The notes: a model not told the origin generated them from the letters alone. Positions 1-11,756 are shown, counted from the first letter of the stretch. The stretch is DNA of 60,890 bases from Oxalobacter sp. (GCA_017524145.1 JAFWUI010000036.1:1-60890), one strand, 5' to 3'. Translations and numbers: made by a program.

Positions 1-254
1 CATGCATGGCCTTTGCAGGCTTCAGCGATTTTCATCAGGTCTTCCAGCGTACCTGGAGATTCAATCAATTCATCCGCATCGGTGACTCGGATGAAAAAGA
101 GCTGGTTTCCCAGGCGGAAAGAGAGATGTTCCATGAGGGGCAGGTCAAGGTTCGCACGCATCCATGCGATGTCGTTTCCTTCAGCCTTCCTCTGGATCCA
201 GCTACCGGCAGCCTGCCAGCATTCAATGAATTCTTCTGTTGCTTGTATTGCCAT
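1..254 (-). CDS. Unknown protein, C-terminus beyond the window edge
   Basis: An open minus-strand frame starts at an ATG (254-252) and stays open to the window edge, giving 84 visible residues. It begins MAIQATEEFIECWQAAG and contains a Trp-rich amphipathic N-terminus followed by a segment with FRLGNQLFFIRV. An AGGAAAA ribosome site lies just upstream. Codon use resembles the neighbours, so it looks like a genuine resident gene. I do not recognise the family, and no membrane segment or signal peptide is visible in the part present. Confidence 0.6.
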   Translation of the reverse strand, partial: MAIQATEEFIECWQAAGSWIQRKAEGNDIAWMRANLDLPLMEHLSFRLGNQLFFIRVTDADELIESPGTLEDLMKIAEACKGHA

Positions 255-263
255 AATATTTTC

Positions 264-314
264 CTATTCAAGGATATAGCCATAAGGCACCTGTTGGGTG
301 TCTTGGACAGTCAT
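264..314 (-). other. Possible 16-codon leader ORF upstream of the unknown gene
   Basis: A short reading frame (MTVQDTQQVPYGYILE, then a stop) ends 9 bases before the ATG at 254. Its end overlaps the ribosome-binding region of the following gene, so translational coupling is conceivable. There is no independent support for translation, and chance is a fair alternative. Confidence 0.2.
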
Positions 315-331
315 ATGGTTAAGGGGGATTT

Positions 332-375
332 GGCGGTAGTCTCTTGCCTAAGAATCTTCGGCGGTAGTCTCTTGC
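332..375. repeat. Two exact 16-bp direct repeats, 28-bp period
   Basis: The 16-mer GGCGGTAGTCTCTTGC occurs at 332-347 and again at 360-375. Both copies lie in the non-coding stretch upstream of the minus-strand unknown gene. They could be binding sites or a small duplication. No palindromic symmetry is apparent within one unit. Confidence 0.7.
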
Positions 376-423
376 TTCCGAAACTGCGCTTATGATACCG
401 CAAAAAGCGGTTTTCTTCGATGT

Positions 424-849
424 CTAGCGGTTTTTTTTCGGGAACAGGCTGCTGAGTTTCTGCAGCAGAAACGCAAGGAATTGGGACGGAGGGGGGGAAG
501 CATTGCCGGTTTGTCCCAAGTTCATGATGATGCGGGCAACAGGCATGGCAACTTTGGCATACCTGATCAATTTGGAAACCAGCCCCTCACTTTTTGGAAC
601 AGGAACTTCGGGCTGTTGTTTTTTCTTGGAGAAAAAACGCCAAGGTTTCAGCAGGAGCAGTGCCAGCCCTCCGCCACCAATAGCAAATGGTTTTATCCCC
701 AAGGATTTGATTTTCTTGACAATCTTGACACTTCTGGTGATGGCATTTGGACCTTGGACCGCAGATTGGATCTGGAAAGCAAGCATTTCCCTTAGGCGGA
801 TGCCTTCAGCCAGGAGCTCTCTTTTACGGTCTTCTCTTGAGGTTGCCAT
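424..849 (-). CDS. YqjK-like small basic protein
   Basis: A 141-residue basic protein with one Gly/Leu-rich hydrophobic stretch (about residues 51-67, IKPFAIGGGGLALLLLK), followed by a Lys/Arg-rich patch and a second weaker hydrophobic region near 95-115. It is the last gene of a three-gene minus-strand cluster after a holin-like protein and a DUF883 protein. That arrangement resembles the yqjD-yqjE-yqjK stress-associated membrane cluster of other Proteobacteria, so the YqjK label rests mainly on context. The start ATG at 849 lies 13 bases after the stop of the upstream gene. Confidence 0.55.
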   Translation of the reverse strand: MATSREDRKRELLAEGIRLREMLAFQIQSAVQGPNAITRSVKIVKKIKSLGIKPFAIGGGGLALLLLKPWRFFSKKKQQPEVPVPKSEGLVSKLIRYAKVAMPVARIIMNLGQTGNASPPPSQFLAFLLQKLSSLFPKKNR

Positions 850-862
850 CTGGATACCTTCC

Positions 863-1243
863 TTATTCAGAGGCAGGCTTTGCTGACGATTTCAGACGGG
901 CGATGTCTGTTGCGATTTCTTCGCGGGTTTTCGCCAGTATCTTTGGCCGGTTCTTAAGGCTGCTGCGTAATTTCAGAGCCAGAATAATCCCGATGATGAG
1001 GAAGAAAGCAGTGACCCCACCAAGAGCGCCAACCCGACAGGTATCCCAGCAGAGAACAACAACAAGGACCCCTGCCATGATGATGCCGACAAGGATGCAG
1101 AAGAAAGCCGCAATGGAAAAAATGACATAACCAATAATGCGGCCCAATTCCTCCTGCAGTTCAATAGAGGCCAGCGCTGCCCGGTTTTTGGCAATGGCAA
1201 GCAAAGAGCTTGCCATTTTGGACAAAGTATCAGTCAGTGCCAT
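863..1243 (-). CDS. Phage-holin-superfamily III / YqjE-like membrane protein
   Basis: A 126-residue inner-membrane protein. An amphipathic N-terminal helix (about 1-36) precedes two hydrophobic segments, roughly 38-66 (GYVIFSIAAFFCILVGIIMA) and 73-93 (LGGVTAFFLIIGIILALKL). A charged C-terminus follows. This two-helix hairpin is the signature of the YqjE/holin-3-6 group, which is chromosomal and not necessarily phage derived. It sits between the DUF883 gene (upstream) and the YqjK-like gene (downstream) on the same strand, with gaps of 21 and 13 bases, so the three are probably co-transcribed. The exact role of the family is not settled. Confidence 0.7.
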   Translation of the reverse strand: MALTDTLSKMASSLLAIAKNRAALASIELQEELGRIIGYVIFSIAAFFCILVGIIMAGVLVVVLCWDTCRVGALGGVTAFFLIIGIILALKLRSSLKNRPKILAKTREEIATDIARLKSSAKPASE

Positions 1244-1264
1244 AGAAGCCTGAATCGATCTTTT

Positions 1265-1570
1265 TTACTTCTTATAGATTGAACGGGCAACCAGGAAACC
1301 GGTGAGGGTGCCTAATATGGCAATGACCCCGGCAGTCATGGCAGGATGTTCCTTGGCTGTTTCAACGACACAGACTGCAGCTTTCTTGGTTTTGTCGACA
1401 GCAGCTTCTTCCAAGTGTTTTGCATAGAATTTTGCTTCAGCAACAACTTCTTCCAGTTTCTGTTTTGCTGTCTGGATGGCATTGCTGTCACATACATCCG
1501 CAATTTTATCGGTTACATTGCCAATGATGCCTTTGTCCTGTGCCTGACCTGCATTTTCAAGAATTTCCAT
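1265..1570 (-). CDS. DUF883 (ElaB/YqjD-like) membrane-anchored protein
   Basis: A 101-residue protein with a long Ala/Lys/Glu-rich helix and one C-terminal membrane segment (about 76-97, MTAGVIAILGTLTGFLVARS) ending in a basic IYKK tail. This is the usual build of DUF883 proteins such as YqjD and ElaB, which anchor to the inner membrane by the C-terminus and bind ribosomes in stationary phase in E. coli. It is the first gene of the cluster that continues with the holin-like and YqjK-like genes. A ribosome site (AGGAAGG) precedes the ATG. Confidence 0.75.
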   Translation of the reverse strand: MEILENAGQAQDKGIIGNVTDKIADVCDSNAIQTAKQKLEEVVAEAKFYAKHLEEAAVDKTKKAAVCVVETAKEHPAMTAGVIAILGTLTGFLVARSIYKK

Positions 1571-1658
1571 GATTCAATCCTTCCTATAAAAGTGATGCAG
1601 AAACAATTAAAAAACAGTCTTTGAATCTATATTATCCAATGACCCTATACCAGCCATA

Positions 1659-2552
1659 TTAACGCAGAGTATAGTCCAGCACAATCCCGATAAACAGGGA
1701 AAATCCAAGCCAGTTGTTATGGTTGAATGCAGCAAAGCAGTTTTCACGGTCACGGTATCGTATCAGATACCAATGATGGATGACACAGGCTGCCGCTCCC
1801 AGCCAACCAGCAACAGCCCATTTACCCAATCCGATTTGCCAACCGATGAACAGGGTCAGGATCAATGTCAGGCAATAACAGACCATGATGGCTGCGATAT
1901 CAAACCGTCCAAACGTAATGGCAGAAGTCTGAAGGCCAAGTTTCAGGTCATCGTTCCGGTCAACGATGGCATATTCAGTGTCATAGGCAATGGTCCAGAA
2001 GATGTTGGCAACAAGCAGCAGCCATGCTGTCCATGGGATGGTATCCAGCACTGCGGCATATGCCATGGGGATACCGAAGCCAAAAGCCAGCCCCAGCCAA
2101 GCTTGGGGAAGGGGGAAAAAGCGCTTGAACAGAGGATAGACACCGGCAATGAAAGCACCTGCAACCGAAAGGCCGATGGTCAGGCGGTTGAGGGGAAGGA
2201 CCAGCAGGAAAGCAGCGAAAGACAGTCCTGCAGTTACCCAAAGAGCTTCTTTGGGCTGTATCAACCCGGTTGCCAGTACCCGGTTTTCTGTCCGTTTGAC
2301 CTGACCATCAAAGTCCCTGTCCAGATAATCATTAATGGCACAGCCGGCTGACCGCATCAGGAAGGTGCCCAGGGTGAAGATGACGAGATGCAGGATGGAA
2401 GGCATCCCTTCTGATGCCAGCCAGAGTGCGCCAAGTGTAGGCCATAGCAGTAGCAGGGTACCAATGGGTTTGTCCAATCGGACTAGCCGGCAGTAAAGGG
2501 CAAGGCGTGAAGGTGGTTTCACGGTTGCAGGAGGGTTCCTGTTGTCAGACAT
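1659..2552 (-). CDS. ubiA: 4-hydroxybenzoate polyprenyltransferase
   Basis: UbiA attaches the polyprenyl chain to 4-hydroxybenzoate in ubiquinone synthesis, in the inner membrane. The 297-residue product has the family's multiple hydrophobic helices and both Asp-rich motifs: NDYLDRDFD at about 74-82, and YDTEYAIVDRND near 190-202. These bind the magnesium-diphosphate of the prenyl donor. Length is normal for the family. The start codon overlaps the recG stop by 8 bases, so ubiA is read downstream of recG in one minus-strand unit. Confidence 0.95.
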   Translation of the reverse strand: MSDNRNPPATVKPPSRLALYCRLVRLDKPIGTLLLLWPTLGALWLASEGMPSILHLVIFTLGTFLMRSAGCAINDYLDRDFDGQVKRTENRVLATGLIQPKEALWVTAGLSFAAFLLVLPLNRLTIGLSVAGAFIAGVYPLFKRFFPLPQAWLGLAFGFGIPMAYAAVLDTIPWTAWLLLVANIFWTIAYDTEYAIVDRNDDLKLGLQTSAITFGRFDIAAIMVCYCLTLILTLFIGWQIGLGKWAVAGWLGAAACVIHHWYLIRYRDRENCFAAFNHNNWLGFSLFIGIVLDYTLR

Positions 2553-4569
2553 TCAGGAATTCCTCCCGGTTGCTTAACCATCGGTCAAGATGGGCATTGA
2601 TGATGGTTCCGCTGTCAGGCAGTTTGCCTGTCAGCAGTTTCTGGGCGGTATCTGCAGCCAGGTCAATCAATGCTCCATCCTGTTCAAGGTCGGCGAACCG
2701 CAGTATCTGCAAACCGGATTGCCGGGCACCCAGGAATTCACCGGGACCTCGGATTTCAAGGTCTTGTTGGGCAATCCTGAAACCATCCGTTGTTTCGCGC
2801 ATGATGCCAAGGCGTCGTCTTGCAACCTGTCCAAGGGGTTTCTGGTAGAGCAGCAGGCAGACGCTGGCAGTGCTCCCCCTGCCTACGCGCCCCCTGAGCT
2901 GATGGAGTTGGGAAAGTCCAAACCGTTCAGCATGTTCAATAATCATCAATGAGGCATTGGGGACATCTACACCGACTTCAATCACGGTGGTTGCCACCAA
3001 TACATGGATTTTCCCTGCCTGGAAATCTGACATGACTGACTGTTTCTCAACTGGTTTCATCCTGCCATGAAGCAAACCAACAGTCAGTCCAGTCAACATT
3101 CCCGTCAATTGTTCATGGGTTTCAACAGCATTCTGCAGTTCCAGGGTTTCTGATTCCTCAATCAACGGGCAGACCCAATAAACCTGGCGGCCTTGCCGGG
3201 CAGCAGCATGGATTCTCGCAATGACCTCATCGCGGCGGCTGTCATCGATCAGGCGTGTCAATACTGGGGTACGTCCCGGTGGCAGTTCATCAATGACAGA
3301 TACATCAAGGTCAGCATAAAAGGTCATCGCCAAGGTACGGGGAATCGGTGTTGCACTCATCATCAGCTGATGGGGCTGTATCTGGTCGGTGTTGCCTTTG
3401 TTACGTAGCAACAGCCGTTGACCGACACCAAAACGGTGCTGTTCATCAATAATCACGAATCCCAGTTTGGAAAAGGATACCGCGTCTTGGATCAAGGCAT
3501 GGGTACCAATCACAAAACCGGCATCACCTGAAGCGATGGCTTCCAGAATGGGGGTCCGTTCTTTTTTTTTCATACTGCCATTGAGCCAGACGACTTTGAT
3601 GCCAATAGGCGACAACCATTCTGACAGGCGCAGGTAATGTTGCTCAGCCAGGATTTCAGTAGGTGCCATCAGTGCAGCTTGATGTCCGCTGTCAATGGCT
3701 TGCAAAGCGGCAAGGGCACAAACAACCGTTTTGCCACTGCCGACGTCTCCTTGCAGCAACCGTTGCATCGGATAACTGCTCCTCAGGTCATGCCTGATTT
3801 CATCCAATGCTTTCTGCTGGGCAGCGGTCAGCTTGAATGGCAGCTGGTCAAGGAATTGCTGGGAGTGTTTTCCGATGGTCAGGAAAGGAGGGGCTTTCTG
3901 TTGCCGTCTCGCCAATCTTGCCCGCCGCATGGACAATTGTTGGGCAAGCAGTTCATCGAACTTGATGCGTTGCCATGCGGGATGGTTCCGTTCGGACAGT
4001 GCTGTGACATCTGCATCTGCTGCTGGATGGTGCAGGAAACGCACGGTACGGTCAAATGCAGGCAGCTTCAATGATTTGAGCAAAGATTCAGGCAATGTGT
4101 CCGTCAAAGGTACTTCATTGAGTGCTGCATCAATCTGTTTGCGCAGCATTTTCTGTGAAATGCCTTCACTGGCAGGATAAACGGGGGTCAGTTCAGTTGG
4201 TAACGGTGTGCTTTCAGAAACCATACGGTAGGTGGGATGGATGATTTCTGTGCCGAGGAAGCCGCCTCTTGGTTCTCCCCGGGCACGGATGCGCTTGCCT
4301 GCAGCAAGCTGTTTGACCTGGCTGCCATAGAAGTGGATGAACCGCAGGTTCAGTTCACCTGTTCCATCTGAAACAGTGACCAAGAGCTGTTTCCGGGGAT
4401 GGTACTGCACTTCGCTATGCTGGATGATGCCTTCAATCTGGACAGCACCGGATAAGTGAGGGCAGGCATCAATGATAGGCATGACTTGTGTCTCATCTTC
4501 ATAGCGCATCGGAAGATGGAGGATACAGTCCATTTTTGAATGGATGCCTAGTTTTTCAAGTCTGTCCAT
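2545..4569 (-). CDS. recG: ATP-dependent DNA helicase RecG
   Basis: RecG remodels stalled replication forks and Holliday junctions. With the ATG at 4569 the protein has 674 residues, close to the family norm. An N-terminal OB/wedge domain (about 1-165) is followed by the helicase core. The core has Walker A GDVGSGKT at about 274-281, a DEQH box (IIDEQHRFGVGQR), the SATPIPRT motif and the helicase C-terminal part with QLRGRVGRG. The same frame stays open upstream to 4785, but that would overlap the divergent queA gene and adds unrelated residues, so I chose the internal start. No strong ribosome site is visible there, and a TTG near 4617 is an alternative. Confidence 0.93.
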   Translation of the reverse strand: MDRLEKLGIHSKMDCILHLPMRYEDETQVMPIIDACPHLSGAVQIEGIIQHSEVQYHPRKQLLVTVSDGTGELNLRFIHFYGSQVKQLAAGKRIRARGEPRGGFLGTEIIHPTYRMVSESTPLPTELTPVYPASEGISQKMLRKQIDAALNEVPLTDTLPESLLKSLKLPAFDRTVRFLHHPAADADVTALSERNHPAWQRIKFDELLAQQLSMRRARLARRQQKAPPFLTIGKHSQQFLDQLPFKLTAAQQKALDEIRHDLRSSYPMQRLLQGDVGSGKTVVCALAALQAIDSGHQAALMAPTEILAEQHYLRLSEWLSPIGIKVVWLNGSMKKKERTPILEAIASGDAGFVIGTHALIQDAVSFSKLGFVIIDEQHRFGVGQRLLLRNKGNTDQIQPHQLMMSATPIPRTLAMTFYADLDVSVIDELPPGRTPVLTRLIDDSRRDEVIARIHAAARQGRQVYWVCPLIEESETLELQNAVETHEQLTGMLTGLTVGLLHGRMKPVEKQSVMSDFQAGKIHVLVATTVIEVGVDVPNASLMIIEHAERFGLSQLHQLRGRVGRGSTASVCLLLYQKPLGQVARRRLGIMRETTDGFRIAQQDLEIRGPGEFLGARQSGLQILRFADLEQDGALIDLAADTAQKLLTGKLPDSGTIINAHLDRWLSNREEFLNV

Positions 4570-4775
4570 GTCTTGTGGTATTGGGTTGTTCGATGATGGT
4601 GCCGGATAAAATATCAATACAGTAATTATCAGGCATTTTTCATGGAACATCATAAATCTTGGTTCCTTTAGGAAAACAGGGGAGAAATCCTCACAGGTGT
4701 CCTTAACACCGTTATACTTGCGTTTTCCGTAACGTTTCTGTTTTCCATTGACCTGGATTTCAGGACATGGCTGGT

Positions 4776-6945
<2,170 letters not shown>

Positions 6946-7013
6946 CAGTCTGTGCATGGGCAACCATCAGTATAGTGATTGATGGCAAAAATGCGTGAAA
7001 AATCATGGCATAG

Positions 7014-7022
7014 TGTTACAAT
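7014..7022 (+). promoter_or_regulatory. Extended -10 promoter candidate for yajC-secD-secF
   Basis: TGTTACAAT matches the TGn-extended -10 consensus and lies 37 bases before the yajC ATG. No good -35 hexamer is found at normal spacing, which is typical of extended -10 promoters. This is inferred from sequence only. Confidence 0.4.
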
Positions 7023-7058
7023 CTCAAGTTACGTTAAAAAATCCGTCTTGGAGTCTTC

Positions 7059-7499
7059 ATGTTGATCAGCAACGCTTACGCAGATACCGCATCTTCCTCA
7101 GGGTTTTCTCTGGGCAGTCTCACCAGTCTTTGGCCGATTGCCTTGATGTTTGTCCTGATTTATTTCCTGATGATCCGGCCTCAGAAAAAGAAACAGAAAG
7201 AACAGCAGGATATGATCAGTGCATTGGGTATTGGCGATGAAATCCTGACGTCAGGCGGTATTATCGGCAAGGTGCTCCGGGTTGAAGAAGCCTTTCTGGT
7301 GCTTGAGGTTTCTGCTGGGAATACCATGATTGTCCAGAAGAATGCGGTTGTATCCCTGCTGCCAAAGGGCAGTATTGATGCCATGTTGCATGGTGATCCT
7401 GGCAACCAGGAAAAAACCATTGAAGCTGAAGGCAGTCCAGCTGTCCCGCAGGAAACTGACAAACCAGAAGATGCTGGCAAATCGGGGCAGTCTGCCTGA
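7059..7499 (+). CDS. yajC: Preprotein translocase subunit YajC
   Basis: YajC is the small membrane partner of SecDF at the Sec translocon. The protein has a short N-terminus (MLISNAYADTAS), one membrane helix near residues 22-43 (LWPIALMFVLIYFLMI) and the conserved RPQKKKQKEQQ cytosolic start. The beta-rich domain with GDEILTSGGIIGKV follows. At 146 residues it is longer than the usual 105-115. The extra length is an acidic, Pro/Glu-rich tail after about residue 112 that looks disordered. It is followed by secD after 34 bases. Confidence 0.95.
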   Translation: MLISNAYADTASSSGFSLGSLTSLWPIALMFVLIYFLMIRPQKKKQKEQQDMISALGIGDEILTSGGIIGKVLRVEEAFLVLEVSAGNTMIVQKNAVVSLLPKGSIDAMLHGDPGNQEKTIEAEGSPAVPQETDKPEDAGKSGQSA

Positions 7500-7533
7500 T
7501 TCCAGTCTGAAAGAAGCATTTCATTGATTGATT

Positions 7534-9411
7534 ATGAACCGTTACCCGCTCTGGAAATATCTCCTTATAGTTGTTGCCATTGTGTTCGGGCTGACCTATA
7601 CCGCACCGAATTTCTTTGGTGAGTCGCCAGCCATCCAGATCAGCAGCGTCAAATCCACTGTGAAAATCGACACCCAGATGATGGGACAGGTTGAACGGCT
7701 GATGAAAGACAACAGCCTTCAGACTGATGGATTGTATTTTGATGCTGATGGTATGCACTCCACGGTCAAGGTGCGTTTTGCCGATACAGCAACGCAGTTC
7801 AAGGCAAAGGAAATCCTTGAAAGAACCCTGAATCCCGACCAGGAAGACCCCACCTACAGTATTGCATTCAATCTGTTGCCGAATACACCAGAATGGCTGC
7901 AGAAACTGCATGCATTGCCGATGTACCTGGGGCTTGACCTGCGGGGTGGTGTCCATTTCCTGATGAAGGTTGATGTTGATGCTGCCATCAATGCAAGAAT
8001 CCAAGGCCTACAGACTTCCGCACGTAACCTGATGCGTGAAAACAATATCCATTATTCGAGTTTTGTCCGTGTCCGTGACAGCATCGAACTGCAGTTTGCC
8101 GACCCGACTCTCCGCCAGCGTGCGGAAGATATCCTGAAAAAGACCCTGCCTGATGCTGCCTTGCAGTCGGAAACAGAAGGGGGCAGCAACAAGCTGGTAT
8201 TGACACTGACTCCGGAAGCATTGAAAGAAGTCCGTGAAAACAGCGTCAAGCAGAACATCGCCACCCTGTCCAAACGAGTGAATGAACTGGGCGTGAACGA
8301 ACCGGTCATCCAGCAGCAGGGAGCAGACTGCATCGTTGTCCAGCTGCCAGGTGTCCAGGATGTTTCCCGTGCAAAAGACATCATCGGCCGTACCGCCACC
8401 CTTGAAGTCCGTATGGTTGATGAATCGATAACCCGCGGTACTGAAGAAACCTCCCCGATTCCTCTGGGTTCGGAACTGTTCCGTCAAGGCAAGAACACAC
8501 CGGTTGTCCTGTATAAGGAACCGGTGTTGACCGGTGAGTACATCACCAATGCCTCACCAGTCCGTGACCAATACCAGCAGCCGGCAGTCAGTGTCGACCT
8601 GAACGGTGACGGCGGCAGGAAAATGCGTGAGGCAACCCGTTACCGTATCGGTAAACCGATGGCGATTGTCTTGTTTGAAAAAGGCAAGGGAGAAGTGCTG
8701 ACTGTGGCAACCATCCGTGATGAATTGGGTTCTCGTTTCCAGATTTCCGGCATGGGTTCTGCTGAGGCGGCGACTGACCTTGCATTGCTGCTGAGGGCTG
8801 GTTCGTTGGCAGCGCCGATGCAGATTATCGAAGAAAGGACCATTGGACCACAGCTGGGTGCTGAAAACATTGAAAAAGGCTTTGCTTCCACACTCTATGG
8901 TTTTATAGCCGTTGCCATCTTCATGATGCTTTATTACATGCTGTTCGGTGTGTTCAGTGTGATTGGTCTGGTAGTCAATATGCTGCTGATGATTGCCATC
9001 CTGTCCATGATGCAGGTGACATTGACCTTGCCGGGTATTGCAGCAATGGCATTGACCCTCGGGATGGCGATTGACTCGAACGTGCTGATCAACGAACGTA
9101 TCCGTGAAGAACTGCGGGCAGGGTATAGTCCACACACGGCATTGTTCAACGGATTCAGCTCCGCTTGGGCAACAATCCTTGACTCGAACATCACGACGCT
9201 GATTGCCGGGGTGGCATTGCTGGTCTTTGGTACAGGACCAATCCGTGGTTTTGCAGTTGCACACTGTATCGGTATCCTGACTTCCATGTTCTCTTCCGTC
9301 TTTGTCACGCGGGGACTTTCCAACCTTTGGTATGGACGCCGCAAGAAATTGACATCCCTGTCAATCGGTCAGGTCTGGAAACCTGACCAAGATGGCAGCA
9401 GGAAGAACTGA
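7534..9411 (+). CDS. secD: Protein translocase subunit SecD
   Basis: SecD, with SecF, uses the proton motive force to complete protein export. The 625-residue protein begins MNRYPLWKYLLIVVAI, a canonical SecD N-terminal helix. A large periplasmic region with YLGLDLRGGVHFLM follows, and a C-terminal block of five membrane helices includes TLPGIAAMALTLGMAIDSNVLI. An in-frame TTG at 7528 is two codons upstream; the ATG at 7534 is preferred because it gives the family N-terminus. No strong Shine-Dalgarno sequence is visible. yajC, secD and secF run in the standard order. Confidence 0.97.
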   Translation: MNRYPLWKYLLIVVAIVFGLTYTAPNFFGESPAIQISSVKSTVKIDTQMMGQVERLMKDNSLQTDGLYFDADGMHSTVKVRFADTATQFKAKEILERTLNPDQEDPTYSIAFNLLPNTPEWLQKLHALPMYLGLDLRGGVHFLMKVDVDAAINARIQGLQTSARNLMRENNIHYSSFVRVRDSIELQFADPTLRQRAEDILKKTLPDAALQSETEGGSNKLVLTLTPEALKEVRENSVKQNIATLSKRVNELGVNEPVIQQQGADCIVVQLPGVQDVSRAKDIIGRTATLEVRMVDESITRGTEETSPIPLGSELFRQGKNTPVVLYKEPVLTGEYITNASPVRDQYQQPAVSVDLNGDGGRKMREATRYRIGKPMAIVLFEKGKGEVLTVATIRDELGSRFQISGMGSAEAATDLALLLRAGSLAAPMQIIEERTIGPQLGAENIEKGFASTLYGFIAVAIFMMLYYMLFGVFSVIGLVVNMLLMIAILSMMQVTLTLPGIAAMALTLGMAIDSNVLINERIREELRAGYSPHTALFNGFSSAWATILDSNITTLIAGVALLVFGTGPIRGFAVAHCIGILTSMFSSVFVTRGLSNLWYGRRKKLTSLSIGQVWKPDQDGSRKN

Positions 9412-9458
9412 GGCAGATGGGACAGGTGGTTAGACAGGTTTAGGAAACAGGATAAGAC

Positions 9459-10397
9459 ATGGAATTCTTTAGGATTAAAAAAGACATTCCCTTCATGCGC
9501 CATGCGCTGATTTTCAACATCATTTCTGGGGTGACATTCGTTCTGGCGGTGTTCTTCCTCTGTACCAAGGGATTGAATTTCTCAGTCGAGTTTACTGGTG
9601 GGACCAACATGGAAGTGTCTTACCAGAAAGCGGCCGATTTGGATGCTATCCGTAAAACTGTCCACGAGGCAGGGTTTGAGGCACAGGTGCAGAACTTTGG
9701 CAGGGCACAGGATGTCATGATCAATCTGCCGGTACAGCAGGGAGTGACTGTTGCCCAGCAGAGCGAGAAAGTCATGGTTGCCCTGAATGCCCATGATGAA
9801 GAAGCCAAACTGCAGCGGGTGGAGTTTGTCGGGCCACAGGTTGGTGATGAACTGGCTGAGAATGGCTTGATGGCATTGTGCTTTGTGGTATTGGGCATCA
9901 TCATTTACCTGGCTTTCCGGTTCCAATGGAAATATGCAGTATCGGCGATTCTAGCGAACCTGCATGACGTGGTGATTGTGCTTGGGTTCTTCTCGTTCTT
10001 CGAATGGGAATTCTCACTATCCGTCCTTGCCGGGGTACTTGCTGTCATGGGGTACTCGGTCAATGAATCGGTGATTATCTTTGACCGTATCCGTGAAAAC
10101 TTCCGGAAGATGCGTAAGGTTTCCGTGCAGGAAGTCATCAACCATGCCATCACCAGCACGATTTCCCGTACGGCAATCACCCACGGTTCCACAGAAGCAA
10201 TGGTGTTGGCGATGCTGATTTTTGGTGGTCCGACATTGCACAACTTTGCATTGGCATTGACTATCGGTATCTGCTTCGGCATCTATTCTTCAGTGTTTGT
10301 TTCCGCTGCAATTGCGATGTGGCTGGGCATCAAGCGTGAAGACCTGATCAAGCCGGTAAGCCGGGATAGCCGCAATTCAGATGGGGCAGTCGTTTAA
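9459..10397 (+). CDS. secF: Protein translocase subunit SecF
   Basis: A 312-residue partner of SecD. The first membrane helix (about 16-38) is followed by the periplasmic domain starting LNFSVEFTGGTNMEVSY, then five more helices. The conserved ANLHDVVIVLGFFSFF and the VNESVIIFDRIREN stretch are both present. It starts 47 bases after secD, and the intervening sequence carries no obvious terminator, which is consistent with an operon. Length and motifs are normal. Confidence 0.97.
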   Translation: MEFFRIKKDIPFMRHALIFNIISGVTFVLAVFFLCTKGLNFSVEFTGGTNMEVSYQKAADLDAIRKTVHEAGFEAQVQNFGRAQDVMINLPVQQGVTVAQQSEKVMVALNAHDEEAKLQRVEFVGPQVGDELAENGLMALCFVVLGIIIYLAFRFQWKYAVSAILANLHDVVIVLGFFSFFEWEFSLSVLAGVLAVMGYSVNESVIIFDRIRENFRKMRKVSVQEVINHAITSTISRTAITHGSTEAMVLAMLIFGGPTLHNFALALTIGICFGIYSSVFVSAAIAMWLGIKREDLIKPVSRDSRNSDGAVV

Positions 10398-10470
10398 TGG
10401 CATGTTTTTCTGGCAGAGTGTCTGTTTGACCGGACATGCAACCTGATTATCAGTTTTTTCGGAGAGGAAA

Positions 10471-11724
10471 ATGTATAAACATATCAAAGTTCCACAGTCT
10501 GGTGACAAGATCACCGTCAATGCGGATTTTTCCCTGAACGTTTCCGATCATCCAATAATCCCGTTCATTGAAGGCGATGGCATCGGTGCTGACATTACCC
10601 CTGTCATGCGTAAGGTCATTGATGCAGCTGTTGCCAAAGCGTATGCTGGCAAGAAGCAGATTGAATGGATGGAAATCTATGCGGGTGAAAAAGCGCTCAA
10701 GGTCTATGGAGAAGGTGTCTGGCTGCCACAGGAAACCATGGACGCTCTGCGTGAATATGTCATTTCAATCAAAGGACCATTGACCACCCCTATTGGTGGT
10801 GGCATCCGTTCACTGAATGTCGCGATGCGCCAGGGACTGGACTTGTATGTCTGTCTGCGTCCTATCCGTTATTTCAAAGGTGTGCCTTCTCCTGTCCGTG
10901 AACCGGAAAAGACCAATATGGTCATTTTCCGCGAAAACACTGAAGACATCTATGCAGGTATTGAATGGGCAGAAGGAACCCCGGAAGCCCAGAAAGTCAT
11001 TGATTTCCTGACCAAGGAAATGGGTGTTTCCAAGATCCGTTTTCCAAAAACATCCGGTATCGGCATCAAGCCAGTTTCCCGTGAAGGGACAGAACGTCTG
11101 GTCCGTAAGGCTATCCAGTATGCGATTGACAATGACCGTCCTGCAGTGACCTTGGTCCATAAGGGCAACATCATGAAATTCACCGAAGGTAGCTTCCGTG
11201 ACTGGGGCTATGCACTGGCACAGAAAGAATTCGGTGCAGAAGTCATTGGCAAGGGGCCCTGGTGCAGGTTCAAGAATCCAAAGACCGGTAAGGAAATTGT
11301 GGTGAAGGATGTCCTGGCAGATGCGTTCCTGCAGGAAATCCTGCTGCGTCCTGAACAGCACAGTGTCCTGGCTACCCTGAACCTGAATGGCGATTACATC
11401 TCTGATGCACTAGCGGCACAGGTCGGTGGCATCGGCATTGCACCAGGTGCGAATATGTCTGATTCCGTGGCGATTTTTGAAGCAACTCACGGCACAGCGC
11501 CGAGCATGGCGGGCAAGAACAACGTCAATCCAGGTTCGATGATTCTGTCAGCAGAACTGCTGCTCCGTCATATTGGTTGGATAGAAGCTGCTGACCTTAT
11601 CTTGGAGTCCATGCAGAAAGCCATCTCTTCCAAGCAGGTGACCAGCGATTTCGCCGCATTGATGGAAGGGGCAACTGAAGTCTCGACAACAGCATTTGGC
11701 GACCTGATGATTGACTGTATGTAA
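10471..11724 (+). CDS. icd: Isocitrate dehydrogenase (NADP-type)
   Basis: Icd converts isocitrate to 2-oxoglutarate in the TCA cycle. The 417-residue length and sequence match the bacterial homodimeric NADP form. Recognisable stretches are [16 protein letters not shown], the substrate loop [12 protein letters not shown] with its Ser, [24 protein letters not shown] and [25 protein letters not shown] precedes the ATG. It is read in the same direction as secF, 73 bases downstream, and ends at a strong hairpin shared with the convergent esterase gene. Confidence 0.96.
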   Translation: MYKHIKVPQSGDKITVNADFSLNVSDHPIIPFIEGDGIGADITPVMRKVIDAAVAKAYAGKKQIEWMEIYAGEKALKVYGEGVWLPQETMDALREYVISIKGPLTTPIGGGIRSLNVAMRQGLDLYVCLRPIRYFKGVPSPVREPEKTNMVIFRENTEDIYAGIEWAEGTPEAQKVIDFLTKEMGVSKIRFPKTSGIGIKPVSREGTERLVRKAIQYAIDNDRPAVTLVHKGNIMKFTEGSFRDWGYALAQKEFGAEVIGKGPWCRFKNPKTGKEIVVKDVLADAFLQEILLRPEQHSVLATLNLNGDYISDALAAQVGGIGIAPGANMSDSVAIFEATHGTAPSMAGKNNVNPGSMILSAELLLRHIGWIEAADLILESMQKAISSKQVTSDFAALMEGATEVSTTAFGDLMIDCM

Positions 11725-11756
11725 TCAGGTGGTTTCCCCGTCAAACAGGAAAACAG

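Noticed and set aside
863-1243. Prophage remnant suggested by the holin-like protein
   Set aside because: No other phage gene is nearby, and the YqjE-type protein with DUF883 and YqjK-like neighbours is a normal chromosomal cluster.
8008-9344. Long antisense reading frames inside secD
   Set aside because: They are shadows of a strongly conserved coding sequence, with no ribosome site and no family likeness.
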